Source: CALBPI01 sp038531945
GTDB lineage: Bacteria; Pseudomonadota; Gammaproteobacteria; Steroidobacterales; Woeseiaceae
Direction: 5' to 3'
Assembly (NCBI GenBank): GCA_038531945.1
Contig: JBCBBH010000003.1
Location: forward strand, 124,001 to 188,000
Length of the DNA stretch: 64,000 nucleotides
Positions 35,780 through 44,001 of this stretch are shown here, in pieces (the stretch's first letter is position 1; every line of letters begins with the position of its first letter). Below the pieces are notes generated by a model. That model saw only the letters and a list, made by a program, of their open reading frames with translations, was not told the DNA's origin and searched no databases. The position numbers were made by a program, and so were the translations under genes.

Positions 35780-36445
35780 ATGCCGAGATTCGCTACCGGA
35801 GTTGTCGACTTTCAGAAGCGGGTGTATCCGCAGAAGAAAGATTTATTCGAGAAACTGGCTACGGGTCAGTCACCCGAAGCGTTGTTCATCACTTGTTCGG
35901 ACTCGCGAATCGAGACCGCGATGATCACGCAGACCGAACCGGGAGAGCTATTCATCTGTCGGAACGCTGGCAACATCGTGCCGCCGCATACCAACCAAAC
36001 AGGCGGTATGACGGCCTCGATCGAATTTGCTGTCGCCGCGTTACAGGTACCACACATCGTGGTCTGCGGACATACGGAGTGTGGGGCGATGAAAGGCGCT
36101 ATGAACCCGGAGGGTCTCGATAGCTTGCCGCACGTCAAACAGTGGTTGAGTTATTCGCGAGCTGCGGTTGAGGTTGTGGATACGGTTGCCGGCGACTTGT
36201 CCCCCGAAGCGCGGATGCAGCGACTGCTCGAGGAGAACGTCAAGTTACAGCTGCAGCATTTGAAGACGCATCCATCCGTTGCAGCGAAACTCGCGACCGG
36301 CGATGTGAGTCTGCATGGCTGGATCTATGACATTAAGACTGGCGGCGTTATCGCATTGAATGAAGCCACCGGCAAGTTCGAGTCGGTTGATGCTCGGTAT
36401 GCAGGTGAGATCGCGCATGCAGCGACTCACAAGTGCAGCGCCTGA
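35780..36445 (+). CDS. Beta-class carbonic anhydrase
   Basis: Zinc enzyme of 221 residues that interconverts CO2 and bicarbonate. The ligand set is complete: Cys39 in ITCSDSRIE with the Asp41-Arg43 dyad, His98 and Cys101 in VVCGHTECGAMKGAM. Length is usual for the class and there is no signal peptide, so it acts in the cytoplasm. It has AAGGAG before its ATG and sits between an ArsR-type regulator and a SulP transporter on the same strand, a logical bicarbonate-supply unit. Confidence 0.95.
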   Translation: MPRFATGVVDFQKRVYPQKKDLFEKLATGQSPEALFITCSDSRIETAMITQTEPGELFICRNAGNIVPPHTNQTGGMTASIEFAVAALQVPHIVVCGHTECGAMKGAMNPEGLDSLPHVKQWLSYSRAAVEVVDTVAGDLSPEARMQRLLEENVKLQLQHLKTHPSVAAKLATGDVSLHGWIYDIKTGGVIALNEATGKFESVDARYAGEIAHAATHKCSA

Positions 36446-36456
36446 GGAGGAGCAGC

Positions 36457-38127
36457 ATGAAATTCTTTGATACGTCCAATTTGCGCGGTGATATTTACGG
36501 CGGTCTGACCGCTGGTGTGGTCGCATTGCCGTTAGCCCTGGCTTTCGGTGAGGCGTCCGGCGCGGGCCCGATTGCCGGTCTCTGGGGCGCGATTTTCGTC
36601 GGTTTCTTCGCTTCACTGTTCGGTGGCACCGGATCTCAGATCTCGGGTCCCACCGGCCCGATGGTCGTAGTGTTTGCTGGCATCTTTGCGTCCCTCTCGG
36701 GAAATCCAGCGCTGGTGTTCGCCGCCGTTGTACTTGCGGGCGTGTTCCAGATCGTTATGGGTGTGTTCCGACTCGGGCAATACATCAGGCTGGTCCCGTA
36801 CCCCGTGATTTCCGGTTTCATGAGCGGGATCGGTGTGATCATCATCGCGTTGCAGGTGTCTCGACTGTTCGGTCATGAACCTGACGGTGGTGGCACGATC
36901 CCGGCATTGACCGCGATACCAGGAGCGGTTGTAGATCCTGTGTTCCCCGCGCTGATCATTGGTGCGGTGAGCCTTGGCATCGTCTTTCTATGGCCGAAGC
37001 GCTGGGGTGCCATCATTCCGAGTGCGCTCGCCGCACTGGTCATCGGCACGGTGCTAAGTCTGTTCTTGCCGGGTGCGCCGATTCTTGGTGATATTCCGAC
37101 TGGTCTCCCGGAGCTGGTAATTCCGGCTATCCCGACCGACAAAACCACTGCGTTTTTGGTGCTGGAGGCGGCTTTCATACTTGCCATCCTCGGCGCAATT
37201 GACAGCCTGCTGACATCTCTGGTTGCGGACAACATGACCCGCACTCGTCACAACTCCGACAAAGAGCTGGTTGGCCAGGGAATCGGCAACACCATTGCCG
37301 GCCTGTTCGGTGCCATTCCGGGCGCGGGTGCGACCATGCGTACCGTTGTCAATATTCGTACGGGCGGTGAGACCAAGATTTCTGGCATGTTGCATGGTTT
37401 GGTGTTGTTGGCCGTGGTGTTGGTCGTGGCGCCACTCGCAGCGCGTATCCCGCATGCGGTGCTTGCCGGTATTCTGATCAAGGTCGGCTGGGACATCATC
37501 GATGTGAACTACATTAAGCGTGCCCATCGCGGTCCGCGCTGGGACCTGGCGCTGATGGCGCTGGTGCTCGGCTTGACGGTGTTCGTTGATCTGATCACGG
37601 CAGTCGCCGCCGGTGTTGTTATGGCCTCGCTTGCTTTCGTCAAGCAGCTCGCCGACAAGCAGTTGGAAGAGGCACAGGCGGAGGGCACGCAGGCGCGCAT
37701 TTCCGAAGAAGAGGAAGCTTTGCTGAAGTCGGCTGATAACCGAGTCATGTTGTTCGACTTTGGTGGACCGTTGAGCTTTGGCGCAGCAACTGACCTTGGT
37801 CTGATGATTCGCGAGCGAGTCAAGGACGGAGGCAATGCACTCATCCTTGATTTCCATAGAGTGTCTTTCCTTGATGTGTCTGCGGCACGCGCCGTAGAGA
37901 CTGTCATTTGTGATGCCAAACAGATGAATCGAACGGTTTATACAACCGGTATGAACGATGAGGTCCAGCGGATTTTGCATGTGATGGAGGCCGATCATTG
38001 TTTGCCGCCTGATACGCACTTCCAGCATCGGGTCGACGCGATTCGCGCTGCGGTCAAGCAAGTATTGAAGGATGACGACGCGGGGGGAAAGCCTCAAATG
38101 GGTAAACCGGCGCCAGCCGCCGGGTAA
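36457..38127 (+). CDS. SulP-family anion (probably bicarbonate) transporter with STAS domain
   Basis: Membrane transporter of 556 residues from the ATG at 36457, which follows GAGGAGGAG; an earlier ATG at 36433 lies inside the carbonic anhydrase gene. The N-terminal signature is DIYGGLTAGVVALPLALAFGEASGAGPIAGLWGAI, then about 10-14 membrane segments, and a C-terminal STAS domain (about residues 430-530, MLFDFGGPLSFGAATDL and HRVSFLDVSAARAVE). The adjacent carbonic anhydrase supports bicarbonate rather than sulfate as substrate, like BicA, but that is inference. A strong terminator ends the operon. Confidence 0.92.
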   Translation: MKFFDTSNLRGDIYGGLTAGVVALPLALAFGEASGAGPIAGLWGAIFVGFFASLFGGTGSQISGPTGPMVVVFAGIFASLSGNPALVFAAVVLAGVFQIVMGVFRLGQYIRLVPYPVISGFMSGIGVIIIALQVSRLFGHEPDGGGTIPALTAIPGAVVDPVFPALIIGAVSLGIVFLWPKRWGAIIPSALAALVIGTVLSLFLPGAPILGDIPTGLPELVIPAIPTDKTTAFLVLEAAFILAILGAIDSLLTSLVADNMTRTRHNSDKELVGQGIGNTIAGLFGAIPGAGATMRTVVNIRTGGETKISGMLHGLVLLAVVLVVAPLAARIPHAVLAGILIKVGWDIIDVNYIKRAHRGPRWDLALMALVLGLTVFVDLITAVAAGVVMASLAFVKQLADKQLEEAQAEGTQARISEEEEALLKSADNRVMLFDFGGPLSFGAATDLGLMIRERVKDGGNALILDFHRVSFLDVSAARAVETVICDAKQMNRTVYTTGMNDEVQRILHVMEADHCLPPDTHFQHRVDAIRAAVKQVLKDDDAGGKPQMGKPAPAAG

Positions 38128-38143
38128 GAGGCTTGTTTGATTG

Positions 38144-38180
38144 ACCGGGGCGTGCATAGTGTACGCCCCGGTTTTTTTTT
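38144..38180 (+). terminator. Strong Rho-independent terminator after the SulP gene
   Basis: ACCGGGGCGT and ACGCCCCGGT form a 10-bp GC-rich stem that extends by GCA/TGT around a TAG loop, followed by nine T residues. Confidence 0.95.
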
Positions 38181-38192
38181 GTTCGTTACGAC

Positions 38193-38885
38193 ATGCTGAG
38201 AACGCCACGACTGTCGTTTATCCTGATCATGGTGACCGCCGCACTGCCGGTGCTGTGTGTGTTGTTGAATCACTGGCTCTCTATTCGCGGCGGCTACATC
38301 CCGGATTGCATCCCATACTTCGAAGGCTGCACCTCAATCAGCTCGACGGGTCGTCACGGCGTGAGCTATTGGTTGTTCAAGGCGATGATGTTGCCGCAGG
38401 CGCTGCTACTCTTTGTGTTTTGGCGAGCCTTGGAGGCGCGGTTCCGTGAGTCGGGTTCGCATGGCGTTTGGATGTTGCGGGCGGGCGCTGCGGGTGCACT
38501 GTTTCTGGTGCTCTACACCGTGTTTCTTGGATCGTCGGGTGATGTTTATCGACTGATGCGCCGATACGGTGTGTTTGTCTTTTTTCTTGGATCGCTCGTC
38601 GCGCAGGTGATCGCTACCCTGCGTCTTGCACAGCTAAACGATGCTACCGCGCGCTGGCCAAAGGTCGTGCAGCAGTCTCTGTTAGTGCTGATGATCTTGC
38701 TTGCATTAGCAGAGGTGCCTCTCGGTCAGTTCGGTCTCGCCGATGACGCGGCGGAGAACGTCATCGAGTGGAACTTCTCATTGCTGATGCAGCTGTGGTT
38801 TGCCAGTTGGTTACTGCCGGTTGGTCGCTCGCCCCGCTGGGTTACAGCTGGACGACTCGGGAAGGTGCATCATCCGCTTCGTTGA
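38193..38885 (+). CDS. Six-helix membrane protein, Frag1/DRAM/Sfk1-like
   Basis: Integral membrane protein of 230 residues with about six hydrophobic segments. The pattern PYFEGCTSISSTGRHGVSYW after the first helix and NVIEWNFSLLMQLWF before the last one resembles Frag1/DRAM/Sfk1 proteins, a family of unknown biochemical role in bacteria. The identification is moderate. The gene starts only 13 bp after the terminator T-run, so its promoter must overlap the terminator. Its last 44 bp overlap the convergent PAS-EAL gene. Confidence 0.72.
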   Translation: MLRTPRLSFILIMVTAALPVLCVLLNHWLSIRGGYIPDCIPYFEGCTSISSTGRHGVSYWLFKAMMLPQALLLFVFWRALEARFRESGSHGVWMLRAGAAGALFLVLYTVFLGSSGDVYRLMRRYGVFVFFLGSLVAQVIATLRLAQLNDATARWPKVVQQSLLVLMILLALAEVPLGQFGLADDAAENVIEWNFSLLMQLWFASWLLPVGRSPRWVTAGRLGKVHHPLR

Positions 38886-40236
38886 GCAGTGCGATTTGTA
38901 CCGACAGCGGTGCTGGTTTGGCAAACAGATAGCCCTGGGCATATGTGACACCCAGCTCTCGGAGTGTCTTGGCTTCGGTCTCGGTCTCGACGCCCTCGGC
39001 GATCAACGGAATATTCAACGCTTCCGCGAGTGACGCGATGGTCTGCAGAATCGCGATCCGTGCCTTGTTCCGATCCACCTGTCGAACGAACCGGCGATCC
39101 ACCTTGAGCACATCGATCGGTAGCTCCTGCAAGTAGTTCAGCGATGAATAGCCTGCACCGAAGTCGTCGAGCGCGATGCGAATTCCCGCACGCCTCAACG
39201 CGTTCAGTGTCTTTTTCGCGAAGGCCAGATTGCTGATCAAAACCGTCTCTGTCAGTTCGAGTTGCAGACAACTTGGCGGTAGCGATTCGCGCTGCAACGC
39301 CGCTGCTATGCGAGAGGGTAGGTCTCCCTCCAGAAGTTGACGGCTTGAGATATTGACGCTGACGAACGCATCGTCCTCGAGCTTGCCGGCAGAGCGTGCG
39401 CTCGCAAGGCCCCGCAGTGCGAGTTCCAGAACACGATCCCCCAGTGAAACGATGAGATCGCTGCGTTCAGCGGTCGCCAGGAATTCACGCGGTGCAATAA
39501 TGCCGCGGTCCTTGTCGTGTAGCCGAACCAGGGCTTCGAGCCCTTGCAGCTTACGATCCTTTAGTCGAACGATGGGTTGGAAGAACGGAACGACACCGCC
39601 GTTTTCGAGTGCGTCGCAAATCAGCTCTACCGTACGACTCGGCTTGCCCTTACTGGCGCCAGCGCGATGAGCGCTGTCATTTTTCTCATGGTCGATGGAC
39701 ACGTCGCGGTGGGTCCCCGCGAGCCGAATGGGGTTGTCGAATTCATCTCTTTCGCACTGGCCGGTGCAACGAATCCACTGAATCGCTCCGCGTGCGGTTT
39801 GTAGTCGGTAGTCGATGGCTAACCGCGGCGTAGCCCCTGACAGATGGTCGCGAATCGCCGCCATCAGTCGAACTCGGTCTGCTGCGACAACGTGTTCGAG
39901 CCACGGTTCGAGTCCGAGCGCATCGTAGGTTTCCGGCAAGCCTGTGTGTCGTGCCCAACCTGGAGAGAATTTCAAGGCACCGGTGACGATGTCCCAGAGC
40001 CAATAGGTCTGACCTGCGTCGTCGAGAATCCGCGAGATCGTTGTCGCGCCATCCTGATCACCGCTGCGCTTATTCATCGTACGAATGAGCGTCAGGAGCT
40101 TGCGTGCTTGCGGTGTATGGGCTCTTGGTAGTCGATCGCTCTCGAGACCGGCGCGTCCCTCGGACAAGACGGAGAGTAAATATGCCTGGATCTGCTCCAG
40201 GTCCTTCGCTAAGTCTGCACCCTGATCAGCTGACAT
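38842..40236 (-). CDS. PAS-EAL cyclic-di-GMP phosphodiesterase
   Basis: Soluble protein of 464 residues. After an N-terminal helical part (1-65) comes one PAS domain (about 68-185; WDIVTGALKFSPGW, PIRLAGTHRDVS) and an EAL domain (about 200-450). The EAL catalytic set is complete: LEALVRL, VSVNISSRQL, ELTETVLI, LDDFGAGYSSL, LKVDRRFV, AEGVET and QGYLFAKP. It should therefore hydrolyse c-di-GMP to pGpG. There is no GGDEF domain. The signal for the PAS domain is not evident. It is transcribed alone, convergent with the membrane-protein gene. Confidence 0.92.
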   Translation of the reverse strand: MSADQGADLAKDLEQIQAYLLSVLSEGRAGLESDRLPRAHTPQARKLLTLIRTMNKRSGDQDGATTISRILDDAGQTYWLWDIVTGALKFSPGWARHTGLPETYDALGLEPWLEHVVAADRVRLMAAIRDHLSGATPRLAIDYRLQTARGAIQWIRCTGQCERDEFDNPIRLAGTHRDVSIDHEKNDSAHRAGASKGKPSRTVELICDALENGGVVPFFQPIVRLKDRKLQGLEALVRLHDKDRGIIAPREFLATAERSDLIVSLGDRVLELALRGLASARSAGKLEDDAFVSVNISSRQLLEGDLPSRIAAALQRESLPPSCLQLELTETVLISNLAFAKKTLNALRRAGIRIALDDFGAGYSSLNYLQELPIDVLKVDRRFVRQVDRNKARIAILQTIASLAEALNIPLIAEGVETETEAKTLRELGVTYAQGYLFAKPAPLSVQIALLNEADDAPSRVVQL

Positions 40237-40425
40237 CCCGGTCTGCCTCTTGGTGGATTGTGAACCCCGGACTGTGTCAGTCCTCGTCGTCGGGTTGTTT
40301 TCTTCCCTGTGGGGTGGAAGCGTCCTGCTTCGCGGTTACTTTAGCGCGATTTCATCGACGAATACCAGTTGAATTCTAACTTTTCCGTCGGTTTGTCTAA
40401 GTTTTGATAAATTGATGTGCAAGAT

Positions 40426-41199
40426 TCAGTGATTACCCTGAGTGTCTTTTTCTGGTTCGTGATGGCTCATATCGTGCACCGTTCGGTGATTAGAGTCAGC
40501 ATGCTCTGCCAATTCCTGATGTCCGTCCGGATGGGCGTGCTGGTCATGAGACATCAGTGTCGAAGCCATTGCGAATGTAGCGATTCCGACGCTCAGGCCA
40601 CCAGCCAATTTGCGGCCGGATCGTCGCAACGTGTGTTCGGTCAGCGTACCGAGCGTCAGCAATGCGGGCAGGGTACCCAGCCAGAACAGGCTCATGATCA
40701 ATGCACCTTGCCATATGCCGCCTGCGCCAACCGCCAGCGCGGCGACGCCCCACAGCAGTCCACACGGCAACGCGCCCCATAGAATCCCGGCGCCAAATGC
40801 ACGGCGACGCGTCGTCATCGGTAACACATGCCTTACCAGCGGCGACAACGATTGCCAGACCCGGCGCCCTACCGCATCGAGTGCGTTGCTACGCAGTGCG
40901 CCCAGCAGGCGCAGGCCGAGTAATAGGAGTGCGAGCGATGCGATCAGTCGCAAGACCAGGCCGGTTTGTTCTGCCGGGCCGATTTGCAGCGTCGCGAGTC
41001 CTGCGAAACCTGCAATCGCCCCAAGCGTGATGTAAGTGAAGAGTCGTCCGGCGTGATAGGCCGCGCGCCGCTGCCAGTCGAGTGATGCAGCACCGGCAGA
41101 ATTCTCAAACACGGAGACAATGGGGCCGCACATTCCGGCGCAGTGGGCGCTGCCCGTAAAACCCGCGATCAGCGCCGCCAGAGCCAAAGCCAGTGTCAT
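40426..41199 (-). CDS. SafE/TauE-like (UreH/DsbD-type) membrane protein of the cbb3 operon
   Basis: Membrane protein of 257 residues with about six helices. The signature GSAHCAGMCGPIV near the start and PCGLLWG midway are those of the DsbD-like branch found in cbb3 clusters, where it is thought to help copper handling or heme-protein maturation. The C-terminal about 40 residues are very rich in His (DQHAHPDGHQ, SNHRTVHDMSHH), a likely metal-binding tail. The start overlaps the ccoS stop by 4 bp, and it is the last gene of the operon. Confidence 0.85.
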   Translation of the reverse strand: MTLALALAALIAGFTGSAHCAGMCGPIVSVFENSAGAASLDWQRRAAYHAGRLFTYITLGAIAGFAGLATLQIGPAEQTGLVLRLIASLALLLLGLRLLGALRSNALDAVGRRVWQSLSPLVRHVLPMTTRRRAFGAGILWGALPCGLLWGVAALAVGAGGIWQGALIMSLFWLGTLPALLTLGTLTEHTLRRSGRKLAGGLSVGIATFAMASTLMSHDQHAHPDGHQELAEHADSNHRTVHDMSHHEPEKDTQGNH

Positions 41200-41369
41200 G
41201 TATTGTTCCTTTCGTTGCGCGACGGCGCCGTATCGTCATCGAGAAGAATACGAACCGCCGGACTGTCCATATCGTCGAATTGCCCCTCGCGAACTGCCCA
41301 CATGAATGCCCACGTAAACAATCCGGCAATAAAGAGCGCGAGGCCGATCAACAGCAACAGAATTGTCAT
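41196..41369 (-). CDS. ccoS: cbb3 oxidase assembly protein CcoS
   Basis: Small 57-residue protein. It has one membrane helix (LLLIGLALFIAGLFTWAFMWAV) followed by the CcoS signature REGQFDDMDSPAVRILLDDD. CcoS is needed to insert cofactors into CcoN. The ATG overlaps the ccoI stop (ATGA) and its own stop overlaps the next ATG, so it is tightly coupled. Confidence 0.93.
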   Translation of the reverse strand: MTILLLLIGLALFIAGLFTWAFMWAVREGQFDDMDSPAVRILLDDDTAPSRNERNNT

Positions 41370-43819
41370 GGTGTGACCTTCGGCCAGTCGGCTGGTGGTG
41401 TCGCCAGTTCGTTAGTGCTCTGCAGCGATTCGGGTTTCTCGGTCTTGCCGAGTCGCAGTGCATTCCAGACCACCAGGAGTGAGCTGGCTGTCATACCGAT
41501 CGCCGCCATCCACGGCGAGATCCAACCGAGCGCTGCCAGGGACACGCCCATCGCGTTGTAAGAGGCTGCCCAAGCGAGACTCAAACGGACCGTCGTTGCG
41601 CTGCGCCTCGCGAACGCAATAACTTCCAATAGTGGGGCGAGCGATTCGCCCACGATGATGGCGTCTGAGCTTGCGCGCGCGAGCGCAGTGCCAGAGCCAA
41701 TCGCAATCGCCGCATCGGATTGTGCAAGCACCGGGGCGTCGTTAGCGCCGTCCCCAACCATAACGACGGTCTGTCCGTCGGCACGCAGGTTCTCAACCAG
41801 TTGCAGTTTGTCGGCTGGCGTGTGGCGCGCATGCCAGGATTCAATATCGAGCTGCTTGGCAACCGCTGCGACTGCCGCTCGGCCGTCACCACTGCTGATA
41901 ACCACTGTGTGGCCTTGCTCGCGCAAGGAACGGACAGTCTGAATCGCGTCCGCGCGTAACGCATCCACGATCTCAAACCGCGCAACGATCCCGTGTTCAT
42001 CACCCAGAAAGATCCCGCCGTCGTCCGGACACTGGGTAGCAGAGAGCGCGGTGACAAAAGCGCTGTGTCCGATCCGGTAGCGCTTTCCGTCGATGATGCC
42101 GGAGACGCCAGCGCCAACTCGAATGGTGCTCGGGGAGTCTGCCAATGTCGCTGCATCTTGAAACGGCTCGAAAGCCGCCGCAATGGAATGCGGGCTGTCT
42201 TGCTCCAGTGCCGCAGCGATAGCGAGGACATCGCTGCGAGAAAACCCGGCTCTAATCCGGTCAACTGCTTTGATGCTGGGCCGGCCCTGCGTCAACGTGC
42301 CCGTCTTGTCAAAGACAAAAACTGTGTGCCGCTTGATCACTTCGAGAATTCTGGCCTGGGTAAGCAAGACGCCGCGCTTGGCGAGTGTGGTTGCAGTCAC
42401 GGCCAATGTCGTCGGTGTGGCCAACGCCAATGCGCACGGACATGCGACGATCAGCACCGACAGCACCACCGGTATGATGCGGCTCGGATCGATCAAGGAC
42501 CAGACGACACCGGTAACGAGCGCGATACATAGCACCGTGATAACAAATGGCGTCGCGAGTCGGTCTGCGATGTTCTGCAGTGTGCCGCGGTCCGACTGAG
42601 CACGTTCGACTAATCGGGTGATGTCACCCAGAAAAGTCTGCGCACCGGTTTGCGTCACGCGCAACGTCAACGAGCCGGACAACACACGAGTGCCTGCAAG
42701 TACCTTGTCGCCGATCTTGCGTGACACCGATCGAGACTCACCGGTTATCAATCGCTCATCGAGACCAGCGGCGCCGTGGGTCACAACACCGTCTGCGGCG
42801 ATGATATCGCCAGGCTCGACCGCGAGGAGGTCATCTTGTTGTACGTGGTCTCGCGCGATGGTCTGCGACTGACCTTCCGCACTGATCCGTACTGCCGACG
42901 CTGGCAGCAACGCCGCGATCGCCTCACCTTGATCATCAGCGCTATGTCGCGCTCGCATTTCGAGAAACCGGCTGACGCACAGCAATCCCACAAACATCGC
43001 AATGGAGTCGAAGTACACAGCATCGGCATGAGTCAGCGTGTTGATTGCTGAGGCCGTGAACGCCAATGTCAGTGCAAGCGATACAGGGACATCCATTCCT
43101 GGTTTGCCGAACCTGAGCCCACGCAGCGCTCCCTTGAAGAACGGCACTGCTGCATAAAACATGATCGGTAGAACGGTAACCAGACTGGCGACCCGCAGCA
43201 GGGTGATGGTCGAGGTTTGCATGCCATGAAATTCGCCTGCGTATAAACCCGCCGCGAGCATCATGGCTTGCATACCGAAAATTCCGGCAACGACCAGTCG
43301 TTTGATTGCGCTGCGGTAGTCTTCGCGCTCCTGGTCACTGGTTTGGCCGGCAATGACCGGTTGTGGCTCAAAACCGACTCTGGATAGACATCGCAACAGG
43401 TCTCCAAGACCGGCGGATCCGCGAGGCCATGTCACGTTCAAACGACGGGTGCCGGAGTTGGCGGCAACATCGATACTATCGAACCGGGATTGCAATATTT
43501 CGCTGGCGAGCCAAACACAGGCAGGGCAGTACAAGTCACTGATGTACACGATGGCCGTTTGCTGATTGTCCTGCTGTGTCACAAACGGTGCGGCGATGTC
43601 ACGGTCGTTGTAGATCTCAAATTTGTTCTCGGCAGGTCGAAGCGTGGCCGCTTGTGCCTGCTCACGATGCGCATAGAAGTTCGCAAGGCCAGCATCCTCG
43701 ATGAACATCGCCGCCGCCTGACAGCCCGTGCAACAGAACACTGCCCGTTTGCCTCGGATCGTCGATGTGAAATCGGTTCCGTGCGGTACTTGATCGTCGC
43801 AGTGGTAGCAGCGCTGCAT
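41366..43819 (-). CDS. ccoI: Copper-exporting P-type ATPase CcoI
   Basis: P1B-type ATPase of 817 residues from the ATG at 43819 (MQRCYHCDD); the longer reading starts inside the preceding fixH gene and out of context. The N-terminus has a Cys-rich ribbon (CYHCDDQV, CCTGCQAA) and an HMA-like domain with LYCPACVWL. Membrane motif CPCAL, phosphorylation site DKTGTLTQG, TGES actuator motif (LITGES) and GDGANDAPVL hinge are all present. CcoI supplies copper for the CuB site of cbb3 oxidase. Confidence 0.95.
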   Translation of the reverse strand: MQRCYHCDDQVPHGTDFTSTIRGKRAVFCCTGCQAAAMFIEDAGLANFYAHREQAQAATLRPAENKFEIYNDRDIAAPFVTQQDNQQTAIVYISDLYCPACVWLASEILQSRFDSIDVAANSGTRRLNVTWPRGSAGLGDLLRCLSRVGFEPQPVIAGQTSDQEREDYRSAIKRLVVAGIFGMQAMMLAAGLYAGEFHGMQTSTITLLRVASLVTVLPIMFYAAVPFFKGALRGLRFGKPGMDVPVSLALTLAFTASAINTLTHADAVYFDSIAMFVGLLCVSRFLEMRARHSADDQGEAIAALLPASAVRISAEGQSQTIARDHVQQDDLLAVEPGDIIAADGVVTHGAAGLDERLITGESRSVSRKIGDKVLAGTRVLSGSLTLRVTQTGAQTFLGDITRLVERAQSDRGTLQNIADRLATPFVITVLCIALVTGVVWSLIDPSRIIPVVLSVLIVACPCALALATPTTLAVTATTLAKRGVLLTQARILEVIKRHTVFVFDKTGTLTQGRPSIKAVDRIRAGFSRSDVLAIAAALEQDSPHSIAAAFEPFQDAATLADSPSTIRVGAGVSGIIDGKRYRIGHSAFVTALSATQCPDDGGIFLGDEHGIVARFEIVDALRADAIQTVRSLREQGHTVVISSGDGRAAVAAVAKQLDIESWHARHTPADKLQLVENLRADGQTVVMVGDGANDAPVLAQSDAAIAIGSGTALARASSDAIIVGESLAPLLEVIAFARRSATTVRLSLAWAASYNAMGVSLAALGWISPWMAAIGMTASSLLVVWNALRLGKTEKPESLQSTNELATPPADWPKVTP

Positions 43820-43821
43820 GA

Positions 43822-44001
43822 CTATTCCGAAACTTCGGCCTGTGCCTGGCGTAACGTCTTGCCGATGATCGGGTCCGGGTGACTCAGCGCTATGCTGATG
43901 GTGACGATACAACCCAGCACCGTCAGTGCCGGAATAGCGACGACCAGCCAAACCATAGGGAATCGGTACCAGGGCTTGGGTCCGGTTTGGTTATCTTTCA
44001 T
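43822..44001 (-). CDS. fixH: Minimal FixH/CcoH-like membrane protein
   Basis: Small 59-residue protein between ccoG and ccoI. The sequence (KPWYRFPMVWLVVAIPAL and ISIALSHPDPII) matches the N-terminal membrane helix of FixH, with the typical proximal Pro-Trp-Tyr and distal DP motifs. Usual FixH proteins run to about 150-170 residues with a periplasmic domain, which is absent here. The ATG overlaps the ccoG stop; the stop is two bases before the ccoI ATG. FixH/CcoH stabilises the assembling oxidase through its helix, so the short form could be functional. Confidence 0.85.
   Translation of the reverse strand: MKDNQTGPKPWYRFPMVWLVVAIPALTVLGCIVTISIALSHPDPIIGKTLRQAQAEVSE

Noticed and set aside
37054..38208. 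384-residue minus-strand frame opposite the SulP gene
   Set aside because: It is antisense to a well-conserved transporter and crosses a strong terminator; the residue content (many His, Gln and Arg) is that of a shadow frame.
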